Under the pieces are notes generated by a model that saw nothing but the letters and a program-made list of their open reading frames with translations, was not told where the DNA came from and made no database searches. Positions 61,442-64,000 of a stretch of 64,000 nucleotides of DNA are shown in pieces. The position numbers and the translations under genes were made by a program. Source of the DNA: Candidatus Gastranaerophilales bacterium (GTDB lineage Bacteria > Cyanobacteriota > Vampirovibrionia > Gastranaerophilales > Gastranaerophilaceae); assembly GCA_910587815.1 (NCBI GenBank), contig CAJUNK010000008.1, positions 1 to 64,000 on the forward strand, written 5' to 3'. Within the stretch, counting starts at the first letter, position 1. Each line of letters begins with the position of its first letter.

Positions 61442-62280
61442 AAGAATATTTTTTAAATCTTGTAGACAGTATTATTCATGAAGATTTCCCTAATGCTGCG
61501 GCCGAAATGGCCTATATGCTTGTTATAGGAATATTCCCTTTTATGCTATTTTTAACTGCTGTTTTTGGATGGCTTGGTAAGCAATTCTTTATGACAAAAT
61601 TACTCACAGCCTTATCTGCCGTCGCCCCTTATGATGTAGTCAAAATGATAACATCTGTTCTAAAAGAGGTAAACTTGTTTCAAAATGGCGGTCTTATAGG
61701 TATTGCCGGATTTTTTGTAACACTTTTTTTGGCATCAAATGCGATAGCTGTAATCATAAAGGGCTTAAACCGCGCAAACAAAATTCAAGAAAACCGTTCC
61801 TTTATACAGGTTCGGTTTTTGTCCATTTTAATGGTATTTGTAAATACCTTTTTCTTATTTATTTCAATAAATTTAATCATTTTTGGAAAAGTTATTTTGT
61901 ATGTTGTGTCTCCCTATCTTCATCTTCCTGATGATTTTATAAATACAGTATTAATTTTAAGATGGCCAATTGCGTTCATATTACTGTTTATCCTCGCAAT
62001 GATTAATTATTATGTTCTTCCTGCAAGAGATTTTTCTCTAAAAAGAAAAAGCATCGTCCCCGGCGCTTTATTTTTCTGCGTATTTTGGTTACTAGGAAGC
62101 TGGTTGTTTTCATTATATGTAAATGAACTTGGTACATACAACAGAGTTTATGGCACAATAGGCACATTTGCAATTTTGATGGTTTGGCTGTATTACACAT
62201 CAATAATTATGTTGGTTGGAGGAGAAATCAATAATCAAACCCTTGATAAATTAACAAATAAAAACAAAAATAAAGAATAA
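61426..62280 (+). CDS. YihY/BrkB family membrane protein
   Basis: A 284-residue membrane protein with six helices. HEDFPNAAAEMAYMLVIGIFP matches the family's AA-Y-ALFSLFP core, and AVIIKGLNRANKIQENRSFI, PGALFFCVFWLLGSWLFSLY, TYNRVYGTIGTFAILMVWLY and SIIMLVGGEINNQ are typical. The family was once mis-called ribonuclease BN; its role is probably membrane transport or envelope integrity. It is coupled to nrnA by overlap. Confidence 0.88.
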   Translation: MFKLIKEYFLNLVDSIIHEDFPNAAAEMAYMLVIGIFPFMLFLTAVFGWLGKQFFMTKLLTALSAVAPYDVVKMITSVLKEVNLFQNGGLIGIAGFFVTLFLASNAIAVIIKGLNRANKIQENRSFIQVRFLSILMVFVNTFFLFISINLIIFGKVILYVVSPYLHLPDDFINTVLILRWPIAFILLFILAMINYYVLPARDFSLKRKSIVPGALFFCVFWLLGSWLFSLYVNELGTYNRVYGTIGTFAILMVWLYYTSIIMLVGGEINNQTLDKLTNKNKNKE

Positions 62281-62335
62281 CAAAATATTATATTTTTATG
62301 TTTTTTATGAGCAATAAAAATATAAAGGAAAAATA

Positions 62336-63202
62336 ATGAAAATCTCCCCAGTAAATATTTTTAAATCAAACATTTGCTCAAAAGGAAAAACTTTTACACA
62401 AAAAACAAAGCAAGGTGACTGTATAGAAACTCAAAATCAAACCGAAAGAAACATACCAAAAGAACTTGCCGCAATTCAAGCACTAAATGGTTTTGGCTTT
62501 TCTAGCAAAAATCACCTTTCTACAGAAGAATTGGCGAAATATGTTGAACATTCAATAAATTCTGGTCTTGAAGACAAACTTCTTGAGTATCATAAAATAA
62601 TTTTAAATGCTCATAAAAAACACAAAAACGAAAGTAGTTTCGAATTTGAAGACAAAAAGGGCAGAACATACAGAGCCTTGCACAATTTTAATACCACTGG
62701 TCGCAGCTATTATACAATTCAGGTAGAACAAAATTATGATGGCATCCCCTACGATTCAAAAGTTCACTATATAGGTTATCCTGGCGGAAAACAACCCAAC
62801 CCTAATCATCAAACAGGTTTTATACATCCGCACACAAATGCAGGCGAAATTGAATATATAAATTATGAACTTAGAGATTTTAATTTAGATGATGAGCACG
62901 GTTGTACTGATGCGACCATTGATGCTAATGGCACTATTAAGAAAATTTCAACAGGATATGATATGTTAATCTCTCCTATACAAATACAATATAACTATGA
63001 AAATGGGATTCTTAAAAATGCTCATTTCCGCGTTTATAACAACAAATACAAGGGAAGGGAAGCAATTTGCACATTTGATGAAAACAGAAAAATAAAACAA
63101 ATTCACTACCCTGAAAAAAAATGTAAATGTAATGAAATACTTCCCAGTGAAACTTATATAAAAAATAATAACGGCAAATTCATACTAAAAACGGATGAAT
63201 AA
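62336..63202 (+). CDS. Lineage-specific protein, unknown
   Basis: A 288-residue protein starting MKISPVNIFKSNICSKGKTF, a start style characteristic of Gastranaerophilales proteins. The middle and C-terminal parts are beta-rich and rich in Asn, Tyr and His (YIGYPGGKQPNPNHQTGFIH, DEHGCTDATIDANGTIKKIS, YDMLISPIQIQYNYENGILK) and carry Cys pairs (KKCKCNE). No signal peptide is seen. GGAAAAATAATG is the start context. Function unknown. Confidence 0.6.
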   Translation: MKISPVNIFKSNICSKGKTFTQKTKQGDCIETQNQTERNIPKELAAIQALNGFGFSSKNHLSTEELAKYVEHSINSGLEDKLLEYHKIILNAHKKHKNESSFEFEDKKGRTYRALHNFNTTGRSYYTIQVEQNYDGIPYDSKVHYIGYPGGKQPNPNHQTGFIHPHTNAGEIEYINYELRDFNLDDEHGCTDATIDANGTIKKISTGYDMLISPIQIQYNYENGILKNAHFRVYNNKYKGREAICTFDENRKIKQIHYPEKKCKCNEILPSETYIKNNNGKFILKTDE

Positions 63203-63257
63203 TTAAGACATTTAAACATATCTTTACAAAATTTAAAAATTATCATAAAATTAACTA

Positions 63258-64000
63258 ATGGTTGATTTAAGCGCAGATTATGAAGTTATGGGATACAGTG
63301 TCGGAGATACAAAAGCTGGCACAAAAATGGGTAAACTCCAATTAAGAAATATTAATGAGAATTCTACCTTAAATTGCATCCTATGGGAAGAAACCCTGAA
63401 TCGTTTAGATTCAAAACTTTTCAGAACAGGAAATATTGTAAAAATCACAGGTGCAAGTTTCAATGAAAAATTTAACAATTGCCTTGTAAGCAACATGGAA
63501 ATTGTAAAAGAAGCTTCCCTTGGTTTAGATGAAGAAACAAGAAATAAACATTATTTAGATATTTTGAACGTCATTAAAGAATTTAAAAATGAAGATTTAA
63601 AAAACTTTGTTCAAGATGTTTGGATTAAAAATGAAGATTTAATTAAAATTGCTCCTGCTGCAAAAATGATGCATCACAATTATCTTGGAGGCTTAATCCA
63701 GCATATTTATGAATGTTTAGAGTTTGCAAAATGCGTTTTTCCAAATATGCACAAAAAAATAGAAAAAGATGTACTGTTAGCAGCTTGCATTTTGCATGAT
63801 ATCGGTAAAATTTATGAATATAAAATAGATTTTGAAACTGGTTTTGTTGAATATAATGAAGAGTTTAAAAAAGATTGGATAAGCCATTCTCAATATGGTT
63901 TTTCACTTTGCATGGCAAATGACCAGCCTCAAATTGCAAAAATGATAGCAGCCCATCATGGAAGGGCCGATTGGGGCGCCATGATTGATTTAGGCGAAAA
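63258..64000 (+). CDS. YhaM-like 3'-5' exoribonuclease (cut by window end)
   Basis: An open frame of at least 247 codons that runs off the window without a stop. The N-terminus (DLSADYEVMGYSVGDTKAGT, KMGKLQLRNINENSTLNCIL, FRTGNIVKITGASFNEKFNN) is an OB-fold nucleic-acid-binding domain. It is followed by an HD domain with AKMMHHNYLGGLIQHIYECL, LAACILHDIGKIYEYKIDFE and MIAAHHGRADWGAMIDLGE. This OB-HD order is that of YhaM/CBF1-type 3'-5' exoribonucleases. The ATG at 63258 has no clear ribosome site. Confidence 0.85.
   Translation, partial: MVDLSADYEVMGYSVGDTKAGTKMGKLQLRNINENSTLNCILWEETLNRLDSKLFRTGNIVKITGASFNEKFNNCLVSNMEIVKEASLGLDEETRNKHYLDILNVIKEFKNEDLKNFVQDVWIKNEDLIKIAPAAKMMHHNYLGGLIQHIYECLEFAKCVFPNMHKKIEKDVLLAACILHDIGKIYEYKIDFETGFVEYNEEFKKDWISHSQYGFSLCMANDQPQIAKMIAAHHGRADWGAMIDLGE

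Noticed and set aside
1..64000. CRISPR arrays, insertion sequences, integrases, tRNA and rRNA genes
   Set aside because: I saw no regularly spaced repeats, no transposase or integrase frames, and no tRNA or rRNA consensus sequence on either strand.

Overview
The window is a low-GC chromosomal segment (I estimate about 30 percent GC) from a Gram-negative-type bacterium. Several things point to the non-photosynthetic sister group of cyanobacteria, the Melainabacteria/Vampirovibrionia, most likely a gut Gastranaerophilales. These are the type IV prepilin-like proteins carrying GFTLAETLIALTIIG-type leaders, small proteins starting MKVSAIHT or MKISPVNIF, an LPS-type envelope (kdsA, LptB, LptF/G, AsmA-like protein), a cobalamin-dependent ribonucleotide reductase, an EtfAB pair and a K+-type membrane pyrophosphatase. 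The taxonomic call is inference from gene style; no rRNA or tRNA gene is visible to fix it.

Layout. 0-8 kb: envelope and membrane proteins and a 949-residue glycine-rich prepilin-like protein. 8-16 kb: tandem thymidylate kinase paralogues, miaA, Q/N-rich lineage proteins and a second prepilin. 15-25 kb: etfBA, a DnaJ relative, a YitT transporter, an amino-acid binding lipoprotein, hppA, an M24 peptidase and a SpoU methyltransferase. 25-34 kb: gpsA, a GC-rich gene relic, an lptB-lptF/G-NAGPA run, a YbgC thioesterase, a DedA/YqaA protein and a GH38 mannosidase. 34-42 kb: an epsilon-type exonuclease, the SRP RNA, small proteins, a glycosyltransferase, a GAF-GGDEF-HD-GYP protein and dnaB. 42-54 kb: two small RNAs, a feoA-feoB fusion, radA, an unassigned structured region, a FliI/YscN-type ATPase, galE-rfbA, recA and kdsA. 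54-64 kb: a PLP lyase, rubredoxin, a decaying XRE/AbrB region, nrdJ, a third prepilin, nrnA, a YihY/BrkB protein and the start of a YhaM-like HD exonuclease.

The most interesting signal is a family of four very small loci that look like type I toxin-antitoxin modules (17.35-17.57 kb, 37.80-38.06 kb, and a facing pair at 49.64-50.15 kb). Each encodes a 21-25 residue, almost entirely hydrophobic peptide behind a strong Shine-Dalgarno sequence. Each also has, on the opposite strand over the 3' end, a promoter of exactly the form TTGAA(A/T)-16 bp-TATAAT that would drive a short antisense RNA ending at a hairpin inside the peptide gene. Three copies are related, and their Shine-Dalgarno hairpin and central hairpin differ by compensatory changes. 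The fourth is unrelated in sequence but has the same architecture.

Other points worth attention are two promoter-plus-terminator small RNAs upstream of feoAB, an unassigned 365-base structured intergenic region, three promoters placed exactly 7 bases before an ATG (leaderless mRNAs), a frameshifted XRE gene with two similar broken small genes, and a GC-rich relic of a lectin/pilin-like domain.
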